DNA from: CAYYHA01 sp964471535
GTDB lineage: Bacteria > Myxococcota > Myxococcia > SLRQ01
Assembly: GCA_964471535.1 (NCBI GenBank)
Contig: CAYYHA010000050.1
Coordinates: 1 to 21,834 of the forward strand
Length of the DNA: 21,834 nt
Direction of reading: 5' to 3'
Part shown: positions 1 to 8,101 of the stretch, one piece after another
How positions within the stretch are numbered: position 1 is the first letter of the stretch
Layout of the letters: every line of letters begins with the position of its first letter
Program-made: the position numbers and the translations under genes
Notes under the pieces: model-generated
Told to the model about the DNA's origin: nothing
Database searches by the model: none
What the model saw: only the letters and a program-made list of their open reading frames with translations

Positions 1-1
1 G

Positions 2-712
2 GACGTCGAAGCGCGGATCCACTGCCTTCGCCTTGGTGCCGACGAGTGCATCCCCATCGGCACTGCGGAGGAAGAGACGCTGGCTCGTATCGAGGCACTG
101 CTGCGCATCAAGTCCATCCAAGATCGGATGGAACGCTCGAGACAGGAGCTGCAGCGCCTTTCGACGGTCGACGGCCTGACCGGCCTTTCGAGCCGCAGAC
201 ACCTGCAGGCACGCTGCCGCGAGGAGCTCGTGCGGGCGCGCAGATACCGCGATCCGCTTTCGCTGATCCTCGTCGACGTGGACCATTTTCGCGAGGTCAC
301 CGGTCGCCTCGGCGAGGCCGCGGGCGATGCGGTCCTCTGCGAGGTGGCCCGACGCCTCCGCGGTGCCGTCCGGGAGGTGGACCTGGCCGGGCGGCAAGGG
401 GGGGACACCTTCGTGGTGGTCCTGCCGAGTACCCACATCACCGGGGCGTTGGCGGTGGCCGAACGCATCTGGAAGGCCATCGGCGAGCGGCCCTTCGAGG
501 TGGCGGGGGAGCGCCTGACCGTCCGCGTCTCCTTGGGGCTCTCCTTCTTCCCTGCCCGCGGCGTGAGCAGCCACGAGGATCTCTTTCGGCTCGCCCAGGA
601 TGCGCTCCATCGGGCCAAGCGGGAGGGGCGGGGCCGGATCTGCCTCTTCCAGGCGGCCCACTACTTCTACCAGCCGCTTTCCCCAGGTGGGCCTTCAGGG
701 GGTGGGTCATAG
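2..712 (+). CDS. Receiver-GGDEF protein with degenerate active site (5' truncated)
   Basis: The reading frame is already open at base 2, so only the end of a receiver domain and a full GGDEF domain are visible. In the receiver tail the usual Lys-Pro after 'GADDYL' is missing (GADECIPIG, about bases 32-58), so the conserved signalling lysine seems lost. A helical linker leads to the GGDEF domain from about base 170. The signature reads GGDTF (398-412) instead of GGDEF/GGEEF, and the guanine-binding Asn after DVDHF is Thr. The product-inhibition RxxD motif is kept as REVD (371-382), exactly five residues before GGDTF. In this family that pattern usually means a c-di-GMP-binding effector rather than an active cyclase. 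The tail is Gly/Pro/Ser rich. The cognate kinase or target is not visible. The domain call is firm; loss of activity is inferred. Confidence 0.88.
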   Translation, partial: DVEARIHCLRLGADECIPIGTAEEETLARIEALLRIKSIQDRMERSRQELQRLSTVDGLTGLSSRRHLQARCREELVRARRYRDPLSLILVDVDHFREVTGRLGEAAGDAVLCEVARRLRGAVREVDLAGRQGGDTFVVVLPSTHITGALAVAERIWKAIGERPFEVAGERLTVRVSLGLSFFPARGVSSHEDLFRLAQDALHRAKREGRGRICLFQAAHYFYQPLSPGGPSGGGS

Positions 713-714
713 AG

Positions 715-732
715 CACCCATGGGTGTAAAAT
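715..732 (+). promoter_or_regulatory. Palindrome abutting a -10-like hexamer
   Basis: CACCCATGGGTG (715-726) is a perfect 12-bp palindrome directly followed by TAAAAT (727-732), five of six matches to the sigma70 -10 consensus. No convincing -35 lies at the right distance, which would fit an activator- or repressor-controlled promoter for the kinase operon starting at 869. A second CACCCA lies at 771-776. The promoter reading is inference. Confidence 0.3.
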
Positions 733-735
733 GAC

Positions 736-762
736 CCGGGGAGAGTACGGAGAAATCCCCGG
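736..762 (+). terminator. Weak hairpin after the GGDEF gene
   Basis: The arms CCGGGGA (736-742) and TCCCCGG (756-762) are perfect inverted repeats around a 13-nt loop, 23 nt after the stop codon. No U-run follows. It could be a GC-type terminator or part of the leader of the next operon. The rest of the gap (763-868) shows nothing clear. Confidence 0.25.
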
Positions 763-868
763 TGTCCATGCACCCAACCACGGCCCAAAACCCAGTCCCC
801 ATGCGGAGTTGGAGAACCGACGCCGCATGTAGGCCGAGCTGGCCTGGGGCTTGCTCTAGCGGGGGGCC

Positions 869-2434
869 ATGATGCCAGGCTCGACCCCTATCTTCACATC
901 GGGGGCGCCAGCCGAAACCGATGCGCGCCCACGTCTCCTTCTGGTGGACGACGAGGAGAGCATCCTCCGCAGTCTGCGCCGGACGCTGCGCCGCTGCGCC
1001 CGCGGGATCCTCACCGCCGCCAACGGCGAGGAAGCCCTGCAAATCCTCGACCAGGACTCCGACGTGCAGGTCGTCGTCTCCGACTTTCGCATGCCGGGGA
1101 TGGACGGGGTCGAGTTCCTGCGCCGGGTGAAGGAGCGCTGGCCGCGCATCCAGCGGGTGATGCTCACCGGCTACGCCGATCACCGGGCCATCGAGGACGC
1201 CATCAACCGCTCCGAGGTCTACCGCTTCATCTCCAAACCGTGGGACGACGGCCAGCTGCAGATCACCGTCGAGAGTGCCTGGGAGCAGTATTGCCTCGTC
1301 GAGGAGAACGAGCGCCTCCTGCGCGTACTCGCCGAGGAGAAGGCGAACCTCGAGTCCAAGGTGGCCGAGCGGACCCGGGCCTTGAGCGTGGCCAAGCGGG
1401 AGTGGGAGCGCTCCTTCGACGCCATCGCTGACCCCTTGGCCGTCGTCTGCCAGGACGGCACCATCGTTCGGGCGAACTTAGCCTTCTCGGAGGGCGCTGG
1501 CCGCCCGATCACCAGCCTCCGCGGCGAGCCCGCCTTCGAAGTGCTCTTCGGCAGCCTCTCCCCCGAGGGGGAGCGTGCCCTCCGGGAGGCGCTCGAGTCC
1601 GGCGGCGTGCGCGAGTTCCGGTGGCGAGGAGAAGGCCGCGCCTACCAGGTGATGGCCTATGCGGTCCCCGTGGACGAGGAGTCCACCAGCCGCGCCGTGG
1701 TCTATTTCCGCGACGTCACCGAAGAGGAGCGCATGACCCGCCAGCTCATCCAGGCGGAGAAGATGGCGGCGGTGGGCCAGCTGGCCGGCGGCGTGGCACA
1801 TGAGATCAACAACCCGCTGGCGGGTATCCTCGCCTTCGCCCAGATGATGTTGCAGGACCCCGGCCGGAGCGAGGACGACCTCGAGCAACTCGGGCACATC
1901 GTGGACTCGGCCAAGCGGTGCATGCGGATCGTGGAGTCGCTGCTCTCCTTCAGTCGCCAGTCCAACGGCGTCGAGCGTGGTGCCGTGCCCGTCGAGCGGC
2001 TCGAGCAGCAGACGAAGGTCCTCTCGCGGCCCTTGGTGGCTGGCACCGATGTGGCCATTCACTACCAGACGGAGCCCGGCACACCACCGTTCCTGGGGGA
2101 CGCCAACCAGATCGAGCAGGTCCTGATGAACCTGGTGGCCAATGCGGTGCACGCCTGTGGGGACGCGGGTACGGTGCGCGTCCACGTGGGGCCCGGGCCG
2201 CGAGGGGTGCGCATTCGCGTGGAGGACACGGGGCCAGGGGTGGCGCCCGAGGACGAGGCGAAGATCTTCGAGCCCTTCTACACCACGAAGGAGGAGGGCG
2301 TTGGCACCGGGCTCGGGCTCTCCATCTCCTACCGGATCGTCGATGCGCACGGGGGAGAGCTCTCTGTCGGCAAGAGCGCCGACCTCGGGGGCGCCTCGTT
2401 CACCGTCGATCTACCGGCAGCGGAGGATAGCTGA
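869..2434 (+). CDS. Receiver-PAS-histidine kinase
   Basis: This is a cytoplasmic sensor kinase of 521 residues with no membrane segments. An N-terminal receiver spans about residues 22-140 (acidic pair D27/D28, phospho-acceptor D72 in SDFRMPGMDG, conserved K123 in FISKPW). A coiled-coil stretch (about 140-175) and a PAS domain (about 178-285) follow. The HisKA dimerisation domain carries H311 in GGVAHEINNPL, and the HATPase domain shows the N box (MNLVANAVHA), DTGPGV, FEPFYTTK and GTGLGLS. All residues needed for autophosphorylation are present. The receiver in front suggests input from an upstream kinase as well as a PAS ligand. The stop lies one base before the next start, so its output is probably the sigma54 activator that follows. 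The start is ATG at 869; a second ATG follows at once. Upstream bases are G-rich (GCGGGGGG) but not a clean ribosome site. Confidence 0.93.
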   Translation: MMPGSTPIFTSGAPAETDARPRLLLVDDEESILRSLRRTLRRCARGILTAANGEEALQILDQDSDVQVVVSDFRMPGMDGVEFLRRVKERWPRIQRVMLTGYADHRAIEDAINRSEVYRFISKPWDDGQLQITVESAWEQYCLVEENERLLRVLAEEKANLESKVAERTRALSVAKREWERSFDAIADPLAVVCQDGTIVRANLAFSEGAGRPITSLRGEPAFEVLFGSLSPEGERALREALESGGVREFRWRGEGRAYQVMAYAVPVDEESTSRAVVYFRDVTEEERMTRQLIQAEKMAAVGQLAGGVAHEINNPLAGILAFAQMMLQDPGRSEDDLEQLGHIVDSAKRCMRIVESLLSFSRQSNGVERGAVPVERLEQQTKVLSRPLVAGTDVAIHYQTEPGTPPFLGDANQIEQVLMNLVANAVHACGDAGTVRVHVGPGPRGVRIRVEDTGPGVAPEDEAKIFEPFYTTKEEGVGTGLGLSISYRIVDAHGGELSVGKSADLGGASFTVDLPAAEDS

Positions 2435-2435
2435 G

Positions 2436-3872
2436 ATGTCGGATCACCCTGTGTTCACCATGGACGGTCCCCCGCCACGCGTGCTGGTGGTGGACGACGA
2501 GGTGGTCATATTGAGGGCCCTCGAGCGGCTCCTCGGACGTGCCGGGGCCCATGTGGTCACCATGGAGAGCGGGCTGGAAGCGGTCGCAGCGATTGGCGAG
2601 GAGGAGATCGAGATTGCGTTGCTCGACATCAAGATGCCCCACATCGGGGGCCTCGATCTCCTGCGTTCCATCAAGGAGGCCCACCCCGACGTCGAGGTGG
2701 TGATGATGACGGCGCACGCGACCATCGAGACGGCGGTACAGGCGGTGAAAGCGGGTGCCTACGACTACCTGACGAAGCCCTTCCCCGATGTCTCCGAGGT
2801 GGTGCAGGTGGTGCAGCGCGCCGTCGAGCGGCGGCGGCTGCAGCAGCAGAATCGCCGCCTGCAGGCGGCGCTCGATGCAAAGGAGAGCTTCGAGGGGATC
2901 GTCGGCGGTTCAGCCGCCATGAAGGAGGTCTTCGAGCTGGTCGAGAGCGTCGCCTACTCCTCGAGCACGGTCATGGTCACGGGCGAGAGCGGTACCGGGA
3001 AGGAACTGGTGGCACGCGCCATTCACTATCGGAGCCCCCGGCGCGACGGTCCCTTCATCCCCATCAACTGCACGGCGATGCCCGAGACGCTCCTCGAGTC
3101 GGAACTCTTCGGCCACGTCAAAGGTGCGTTCACCGGCGCCACGGTGACGAAGAAGGGGCTCTTCGAAGCGGCAGACGGCGGAACGCTCTTCCTCGACGAG
3201 GTCGGAGACCTGCCCGCCTCCATCCAGGCAAAGCTCCTGCGCGTCTTGCAGGAGGGTGAGGTGCGGAAGGTGGGCGGCAACGAGACGGTGAAGGTCGACG
3301 TCCGCGTCATTGCGGCGACGCATGTGGACTTGGACGCCGCGCGGCGGGAGGGCCGCTTCCGCGAAGACCTCTACTACCGGCTGAACGTCATCGAAATCCA
3401 TCTGCCGCCCCTTGCCGAGCGCCTCGAAGACATTCCGGTGCTCGCGCACCACTTCCTGAAGAAGTTCTGCGAGAAGGAGGGGAAGGCCATCGAGGGCTTC
3501 ACCACGGGCGCCATGGAGGTGCTGACCGGGTACCGGTGGCCCGGCAACGTGCGCGAACTCGAGAACGTGGTGCAGCGCGCGGTGGTCCTCTGCCGCGGCG
3601 AGGCCGTGGACGTGGAGGATCTTCCCAAGGAGCTGACCCGGCAGGCCGAGGAGGGACCCTCGCCCGAGAGCGCGGCGCTTTCTCGGCTTCCGTTCTCCAA
3701 GGCCAAGGAGCTGGCCACGGAGGCCTTCGAGAAACGCTACCTCGAGGCGGTGCTCCGCCGGGCGGGGGGGAACATCTCGGAGGCCTCCCGGCTCGCGGGG
3801 ATGGACCGCTCGAACTTCCGGCGGGTCATGAAGCGCTACCAGCTCGACCCCCAGCGCTTCGCCGCCGCCTGA
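2436..3872 (+). CDS. NtrC-family sigma54-dependent response regulator
   Basis: This 478-residue protein has a receiver (D20/D21, phospho-acceptor D64 in LLDIKMP, K114 in YLTKPF), an AAA+ domain and a C-terminal Fis-type helix-turn-helix. The AAA+ domain shows Walker A GESGTGKE (183-190), the sigma54-contact loop GAFTGA (230-235), Walker B with D254/E255 and the arginine-finger region FREDLYYRLNV. The HTH lies at about 440-470 (GGNISEASRLAGMDRSNF). It should activate sigma54 promoters when phosphorylated. I chose ATG 2436, not the longer frame from 2142, because the upstream part lies inside the kinase gene and GGAGG sits about 10 bases before 2436. It is translationally coupled to the kinase, with a 1-nt gap. 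No sigma54 -24/-12 site was recognised in the window, so the regulon is unknown. Confidence 0.96.
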   Translation: MSDHPVFTMDGPPPRVLVVDDEVVILRALERLLGRAGAHVVTMESGLEAVAAIGEEEIEIALLDIKMPHIGGLDLLRSIKEAHPDVEVVMMTAHATIETAVQAVKAGAYDYLTKPFPDVSEVVQVVQRAVERRRLQQQNRRLQAALDAKESFEGIVGGSAAMKEVFELVESVAYSSSTVMVTGESGTGKELVARAIHYRSPRRDGPFIPINCTAMPETLLESELFGHVKGAFTGATVTKKGLFEAADGGTLFLDEVGDLPASIQAKLLRVLQEGEVRKVGGNETVKVDVRVIAATHVDLDAARREGRFREDLYYRLNVIEIHLPPLAERLEDIPVLAHHFLKKFCEKEGKAIEGFTTGAMEVLTGYRWPGNVRELENVVQRAVVLCRGEAVDVEDLPKELTRQAEEGPSPESAALSRLPFSKAKELATEAFEKRYLEAVLRRAGGNISEASRLAGMDRSNFRRVMKRYQLDPQRFAAA

Positions 3873-3885
3873 CGGCCCGGTCGGA

Positions 3886-3928
3886 CGCCTGCCCGAACTC
3901 GGCGCTTCGATTTGCCGAGGGTCAGGCG
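3886..3928 (+). terminator. Probable terminator hairpin after the sigma54 activator
   Basis: The outer arms CGCCTG (3886-3891) and CAGGCG (3923-3928) enclose inner arms CTCGGC (3898-3903) and GCCGAG (3914-3919). The two-part stem begins 14 nt after the stop codon and lies before the promoter of the next gene. There is no U-run, so it would be a non-canonical GC-rich terminator. Confidence 0.45.
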
Positions 3929-3973
3929 GCAGTCGCCCGGGCGCGTCCCGACCCGACCCGACGCGACCGCGTC

Positions 3974-4002
3974 CTGACCCTGCTCACCGGAGCCCGTATA
4001 AT
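3974..4002 (+). promoter_or_regulatory. Sigma70-type promoter with consensus -10
   Basis: CTGACC (3974-3979, four matches to TTGACA) and a perfect TATAAT (3997-4002) are separated by 17 bases. The expected start of transcription is about base 4009, which is the GTG start codon of the diguanylate cyclase. No Shine-Dalgarno sequence lies between the -10 and the GTG, so a leaderless transcript is likely. Confidence 0.7.
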
Positions 4003-4008
4003 CGCGTC

Positions 4009-4980
<972 letters not shown>

Positions 4981-4990
4981 GCCCGTAGGT

Positions 4991-6049
4991 GTGAAGCGGC
5001 AGCGAACAGGGGCCGGCGGCGCTCGGCGCAGCGACACGACGCGCTGGCGCGGGGCGCGGCACCGTGCGGTGGCCCTTGCCATCCTCGCTGCGCTACCGTG
5101 CCTGCTTTGTGCCGCGAAGGCGGCGGCACAGGGCCTGCTGCCCGACTACGTGGAAGCGCTGCTGGCGAAGAATCCGGTGTACACGGGGGTGCTGCGCCGC
5201 GCTACGCGGGTGGATGCCGCGTGGGGCGACTTCGATGGAGACGGGGTCGACGAGGTGGCGGTGGCGGTTCGCGATGGGCCGCGAGGGGGCCTCCTCCTCT
5301 TCTCTTCGCGCGCCGGCGAGTACGTGAAACATTTCGCCGGGCTCTGGGACGATGCGGTGCCCCTCCGCGTGGACGCGCGGGGCCGGCGCCTCGAGGTCCT
5401 TCTCGAGCGCCAGACGCAACGGGGCCCGCGTCGCTTCCGGCAGGCCGTGGCGCAGGTCGCGGGATGGTGCGGCCCCGGGACGGGAGCGGAGAGCGAGGCG
5501 GGGCGCACCCGGCCGGTGGTGGAGGCCTCGTCCACGCTCGCCGCACGCCGCGCCGAGGCGAGCCCCGAGGCGGTGTTCGACGGCTCCCTCGAAACCGGTT
5601 GGGCCGAAGGAGCGCCGGGCACCGGTGTCGGCGAGCGCCTGTCCGTCGTCTTTCCCCGGCCGCTCGATCTGGCGTGGATCGGTATCGCCAGCGGACACAC
5701 CACCGACCCACAGCAGTGGAAGCGGTCGAACCGGGTGCACCGGGGCGTACTGCGCCTCTACGGTGGCGCGCTCGAAGCGGCGCCGGGCCCCCGCGCGCCG
5801 ACCCCCGCGGCCAGACCCGCGAAGGGGATGCGCCGCATCGACTTCGAGCTGCCCGACGAGCCCGGCCTCCACTACCTCGACGTCGACCTCCGCGGGGTCG
5901 AGCGCCTCGAGCTGGAGATCACCAGCGTCTATCTGGGACAGAAGTACGACGATGCGTGGATCGCCGAGATCGATCTGGTCTGCCGCTTGCCGGCGCCGAA
6001 ACAGCCGGTCTTTCTCCTCGATCCGCTTCGCCAGCGGGTGCGCCGCTAG
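4991..6049 (+). CDS. Secreted protein with FG-GAP-like segment and discoidin-like glycan-binding domain
   Basis: The start is GTG at 4991 and the product has 352 residues. A long Arg-rich n-region is followed by a hydrophobic core (about 26-42) and a likely signal peptidase I site after AKAAA (46). Residues about 70-80 (WGDFDGDGVDEVAV) form one FG-GAP/VCBS-like calcium-binding repeat. From about residue 175 comes a jelly-roll domain with the DGSLETGWAEG, GTGVGE and RSNRVHRGVL pattern of the discoidin (F5/8 type C) / NADase-type glycan-binding family. It probably binds carbohydrate outside the cytoplasm; no catalytic motif is seen. It lies 10 nt after the diguanylate cyclase, hinting at a surface function expressed with c-di-GMP signalling. 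Its stop overlaps the stop of the convergent lipoprotein gene in the shared CTAG at 6046-6049. The family is recognised by pattern only. Confidence 0.78.
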   Translation: MKRQRTGAGGARRSDTTRWRGARHRAVALAILAALPCLLCAAKAAAQGLLPDYVEALLAKNPVYTGVLRRATRVDAAWGDFDGDGVDEVAVAVRDGPRGGLLLFSSRAGEYVKHFAGLWDDAVPLRVDARGRRLEVLLERQTQRGPRRFRQAVAQVAGWCGPGTGAESEAGRTRPVVEASSTLAARRAEASPEAVFDGSLETGWAEGAPGTGVGERLSVVFPRPLDLAWIGIASGHTTDPQQWKRSNRVHRGVLRLYGGALEAAPGPRAPTPAARPAKGMRRIDFELPDEPGLHYLDVDLRGVERLELEITSVYLGQKYDDAWIAEIDLVCRLPAPKQPVFLLDPLRQRVRR

Positions 6050-7332
6050 GGTCGGCCGCCCTCGGCCGTGTCACCCTCTTCCGCGACCTTGGGAAGGGGG
6101 GCCTTCGACCACAGCTTCACCCCGCGAACGTTCCCATCGTAGTAGACGACCATCGGGGTGTCCCCGGCGTGGGCGAGGGAGAGGTAGGTGCTCATCTCCC
6201 CTCCGTCCACCGTCTCGAGGGTCCAACCCCGGGCGAGGTCACCGTCCGCGTCAGGCCGGGTCAACAGCTGCAGCCGCGCGTTCTCGAGGCCCACGCCGGG
6301 CAGGTGTTCATAGGCGACGACGAGCCCGCCACCGGAGAGTCGCTCGAGGTGCATGGTGTTGGCAGCGTCCACCAGGGGGAAGCGCCGCCAGCCGTCGGGC
6401 CCGCGGAGCGCGCCCATGAGGCGGCGTTTCTCCAGAGCCAGATAGACGATGAAGGGACGCCCGTCGACGAGGACGAGGTCGCTCTTCCAGCCGGCGCTGT
6501 GCTCGCGGGTCACCGGCTCGGTGATCCAGGCGTCGGCGCCGGGAGGCAGGCGCCCGTAGCGCAACTCCGAGTCGAAGACTGTCCAGTGGGCGTAGGAGAG
6601 GTGCAGGGTACCGTCCTCCGCCAGAAGGAAGCCCAGAACGATGGAGTGCGAGCCGCCGGCCTTTGCATCGACGGTCCGCAGCCGCCAGCGCACGTGCTGC
6701 CCCGGCGCCGTTGGGGGGCGCACGGCGTGCATCAGCTTCTCGTCGTGACGGTAGTAGACCGCGTGCACCGTTCCATCCGGTGCGACCAGGAGGCGCGCTG
6801 CCATCCCGACCTCGGGCCCCTCGTCCACGATCTCGTAGAGCCAGTCTTTGCGGCTCTTGTAGGGGCGGCGGCGATCCTTCGGGTCGTAGTAGGCCGCACC
6901 GACGCGCACCGCATAACGAAGGCGCCGCTCGTCCTGGTTGTAGTAGAGGACGTGGGGCCGGCCGGCGCGGTCGACCGCGATCGCCGTGTACTTGCCCACG
7001 GCCCCATAGGTGTCCACTGGGGTGATGTCCCAGCCCTCTCCGGTCCACTCTGCGTAGTGGACCTCGCCATTGAAGGCATCGGTGTAGGAGAGGTGGGGGA
7101 TGCCTTGGGGACCGACGGCGATGTCGGGCCACCAGCCGATGTCCCCCTCGCGGGGAGGAACGGAGAGATCACTCGTGGAAGCGGTGGCGCGCACGCCGCC
7201 GGTGGGGGCCGCGGCTTCCACCAGGTAGCGCACGCCTCCCGCCGGTCGCGTCGGCCATTCGGGGGGGGGCTCGTCGCACCGGCAGGCACCGAGCAGAAGG
7301 ACGAGAACGAGATGGGGTCGCAGGCGCTGCAC
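6046..7332 (-). CDS. Lipoprotein with beta-propeller-like repeats
   Basis: The product has 428 residues and a GTG start at 7332. The N-terminus is a short lipoprotein signal with lipobox LLGAC (C17), so it should be lipid-anchored in the envelope; the residues after the Cys (RCDEPP) give no clear retention signal. The rest is built of irregular repeats of about 50 residues of the type 'P-DIAVGPQG-PHLSYTD---GEVHYAEW', 'AIAVDRAGRPHVLYYNQ---LRYAV' and 'LLVAPDGTVHAVYYRHD'. This is the blade pattern of sialidase/BNR-like beta-propellers. The Asp-box is not strict and I see no sialidase catalytic triad, so a binding or scaffold role is more likely. The gene is convergent with the discoidin-domain gene and divergent from the coiled-coil gene (40 nt apart). 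No Shine-Dalgarno is visible before the GTG. Confidence 0.82.
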   Translation of the reverse strand: MQRLRPHLVLVLLLGACRCDEPPPEWPTRPAGGVRYLVEAAAPTGGVRATASTSDLSVPPREGDIGWWPDIAVGPQGIPHLSYTDAFNGEVHYAEWTGEGWDITPVDTYGAVGKYTAIAVDRAGRPHVLYYNQDERRLRYAVRVGAAYYDPKDRRRPYKSRKDWLYEIVDEGPEVGMAARLLVAPDGTVHAVYYRHDEKLMHAVRPPTAPGQHVRWRLRTVDAKAGGSHSIVLGFLLAEDGTLHLSYAHWTVFDSELRYGRLPPGADAWITEPVTREHSAGWKSDLVLVDGRPFIVYLALEKRRLMGALRGPDGWRRFPLVDAANTMHLERLSGGGLVVAYEHLPGVGLENARLQLLTRPDADGDLARGWTLETVDGGEMSTYLSLAHAGDTPMVVYYDGNVRGVKLWSKAPLPKVAEEGDTAEGGRP

Positions 7333-7336
7333 TTGC

Positions 7337-7366
7337 TTGACGGGCTCCTGTGCAGGGTTCTAGATC
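7337..7366 (+). promoter_or_regulatory. Candidate promoter, short or absent leader
   Basis: TTGACG (7337-7342, five matches to the -35 consensus) and TAGATC (7361-7366, three matches to the -10) are 18 bases apart in the 40-nt divergent gap. The -10 ends 6 bases before the ATG at 7373, the same geometry as the promoter at 3974-4002. No ribosome site is present. Confidence 0.4.
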
Positions 7367-7372
7367 GCGCAC

Positions 7373-7804
7373 ATGACGGACTCCAAGGAGCGCGGGAAGT
7401 TCGAGGGGGAGCGCGTGCGCAAGGACCTCGAGCGGCTGTGGCAGAGCGCCCTCGATGGTCTCGAGGATCTGAAAGAGATCATGGTGCGCGCGAGCACGAC
7501 GGCGAAGGTGAAGCTCGATGCCACCTTCCTGCGCCGGGAGCGCGATCGCCTCTTCCAGGAGCTCGGTGAGGAGGCCTACCTCCTCATCGAGGAGGGCAAG
7601 CTCGAGGTCCCGCCGGCGCTCCGGGACACGGTCGACCGCATCCACGCCATCGTGGAGCAGCTCGCCGAGGAGGAGGCGGCGCTACGCGGCGAGGGGCCGG
7701 GTGAAGGCGAGGACGTGGACCCCGCTGCGGACGATGCGCCCGATGAGGCTGAGGAGGCCTCGAACGAGGCGGAGGACGAGAGCGGCTCGGGCGAGGGCGC
7801 CTAG
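7373..7804 (+). CDS. Small coiled-coil protein with acidic tail, function unknown
   Basis: The product has 143 residues. I do not recognise a named family. Residues 1-105 are rich in charged residues with heptad-like spacing and should be mostly helical (RKDLERLWQSALDGLEDLKE; FLRRERDRLFQELGEEAYLLI). Residues from about 106 onward are Glu/Asp/Ala/Gly and should be disordered and strongly acidic. There is no signal peptide or membrane segment, so it is probably cytoplasmic. Codon use and third-position GC match a real gene. It is divergent from the lipoprotein gene and is followed by 208 noncoding bases before the tRNA. The start at 7373 follows the candidate promoter with almost no leader. Confidence 0.75.
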   Translation: MTDSKERGKFEGERVRKDLERLWQSALDGLEDLKEIMVRASTTAKVKLDATFLRRERDRLFQELGEEAYLLIEEGKLEVPPALRDTVDRIHAIVEQLAEEEAALRGEGPGEGEDVDPAADDAPDEAEEASNEAEDESGSGEGA

Positions 7805-7843
7805 CCCGGGCCGGCGGCCACGGCGCGGACGCGGATCTTCGCC

Positions 7844-7872
7844 TTGACCCGGTGTCGAGGCACCTCTATATT
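7844..7872 (+). promoter_or_regulatory. Near-consensus sigma70 promoter upstream of tRNA-Ala
   Basis: TTGACC (7844-7849, 5/6) and TATATT (7867-7872, 5/6) are separated by exactly 17 bases. The expected transcription start is about 7879, directly before a 9-bp perfect hairpin. It is the best -35/-10 pair in the window by combined match. Its transcript would run through 7879-8012 into tRNA-Ala, or end earlier as a small RNA. Confidence 0.65.
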
Positions 7873-7880
7873 CTCGCCCC

Positions 7881-7920
7881 TGCCACCGCAGCGGTGGCAA
7901 AAAAACCGAGTGAATCTCGG
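7881..7920 (+). other. Two tandem hairpins joined by an A-tract
   Basis: TGCCACCGC (7881-7889) pairs perfectly with GCGGTGGCA (7891-7899). A run of seven A (7899-7905) follows, then CCGAG (7906-7910) and CTCGG (7916-7920) around a 5-nt loop. The A-run is on the wrong side for an intrinsic terminator on the plus strand. It lies at the predicted 5' end of the transcript from the promoter at 7844-7872. It may be a tRNA precursor leader or part of a small RNA. Confidence 0.45.
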
Positions 7921-7928
7921 CAAATAGA

Positions 7929-7964
7929 AGATCGAATGCAGCAGATCGAATGCATCGATCGAAA
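7929..7964 (+). repeat. Short direct repeat, period 14, with inverted element
   Basis: AGATCGAATGCA occurs at 7929-7940 and again at 7943-7954; a third partial copy, GATCGAA, begins at 7957. GATCGA (7944-7949) and TCGATC (7955-7960) also form a 6-bp inverted repeat around ATGCA. The rest of the gap to the tRNA (7965-8012) shows nothing further. Confidence 0.6.
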
Positions 7965-8012
7965 TCGCGGGCCGAGTCCCAGCGCGAAGTCGCCTGGGGG
8001 GTCCGTTCGTTT

Positions 8013-8085
8013 GGGGATGTAGCTCAGTTGGGAGAGCGCGTGAATGGCATTCACGAGGTCGCCGGTTCGATCCCGGCCATCTCCA
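8013..8085 (+). tRNA. tRNA-Ala, anticodon GGC
   Basis: A full 73-nt cloverleaf is present. The acceptor stem is GGGGATG (8013-8019) with CATCTCC (8078-8084), including the G3:U70 wobble pair that identifies alanine tRNAs, and discriminator A at 8085. The D-arm is GCTC/GAGC (8022-8037). The anticodon stem CGTGA/TCACG encloses loop ATGGCAT, giving anticodon GGC at 8046-8048, which reads GCC. The T-arm is GCCGG/CCGGC with loop TTCGATC (8061-8077). The 3' CCA is not encoded (CTC follows). Confidence 0.97.
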
Positions 8086-8101
8086 CTCCCTCATCCCGCC
8101 T

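Noticed and set aside
2142..2435. A 98-codon upstream extension of the sigma54 activator
   Set aside because: It lies inside the kinase gene in another phase. ATG 2436 has a GGAGG upstream and gives a receiver of normal length.
3940..3965. CCCGA repeats before the cyclase promoter as an operator array
   Set aside because: Only three short imperfect copies, which is common in GC-rich intergenic DNA.
5098..7569. An 823-codon plus-strand frame running across the discoidin-domain gene and antisense to the lipoprotein
   Set aside because: It crosses gene boundaries, has shuffled low-complexity composition and no domain; the annotated genes have signal peptides and repeats.
7881..7905. Hairpin plus A-run read as an intrinsic terminator
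   Set aside because: The plus strand has A, not T, after the stem. On the minus strand the T-run comes before the stem. Neither orientation fits.
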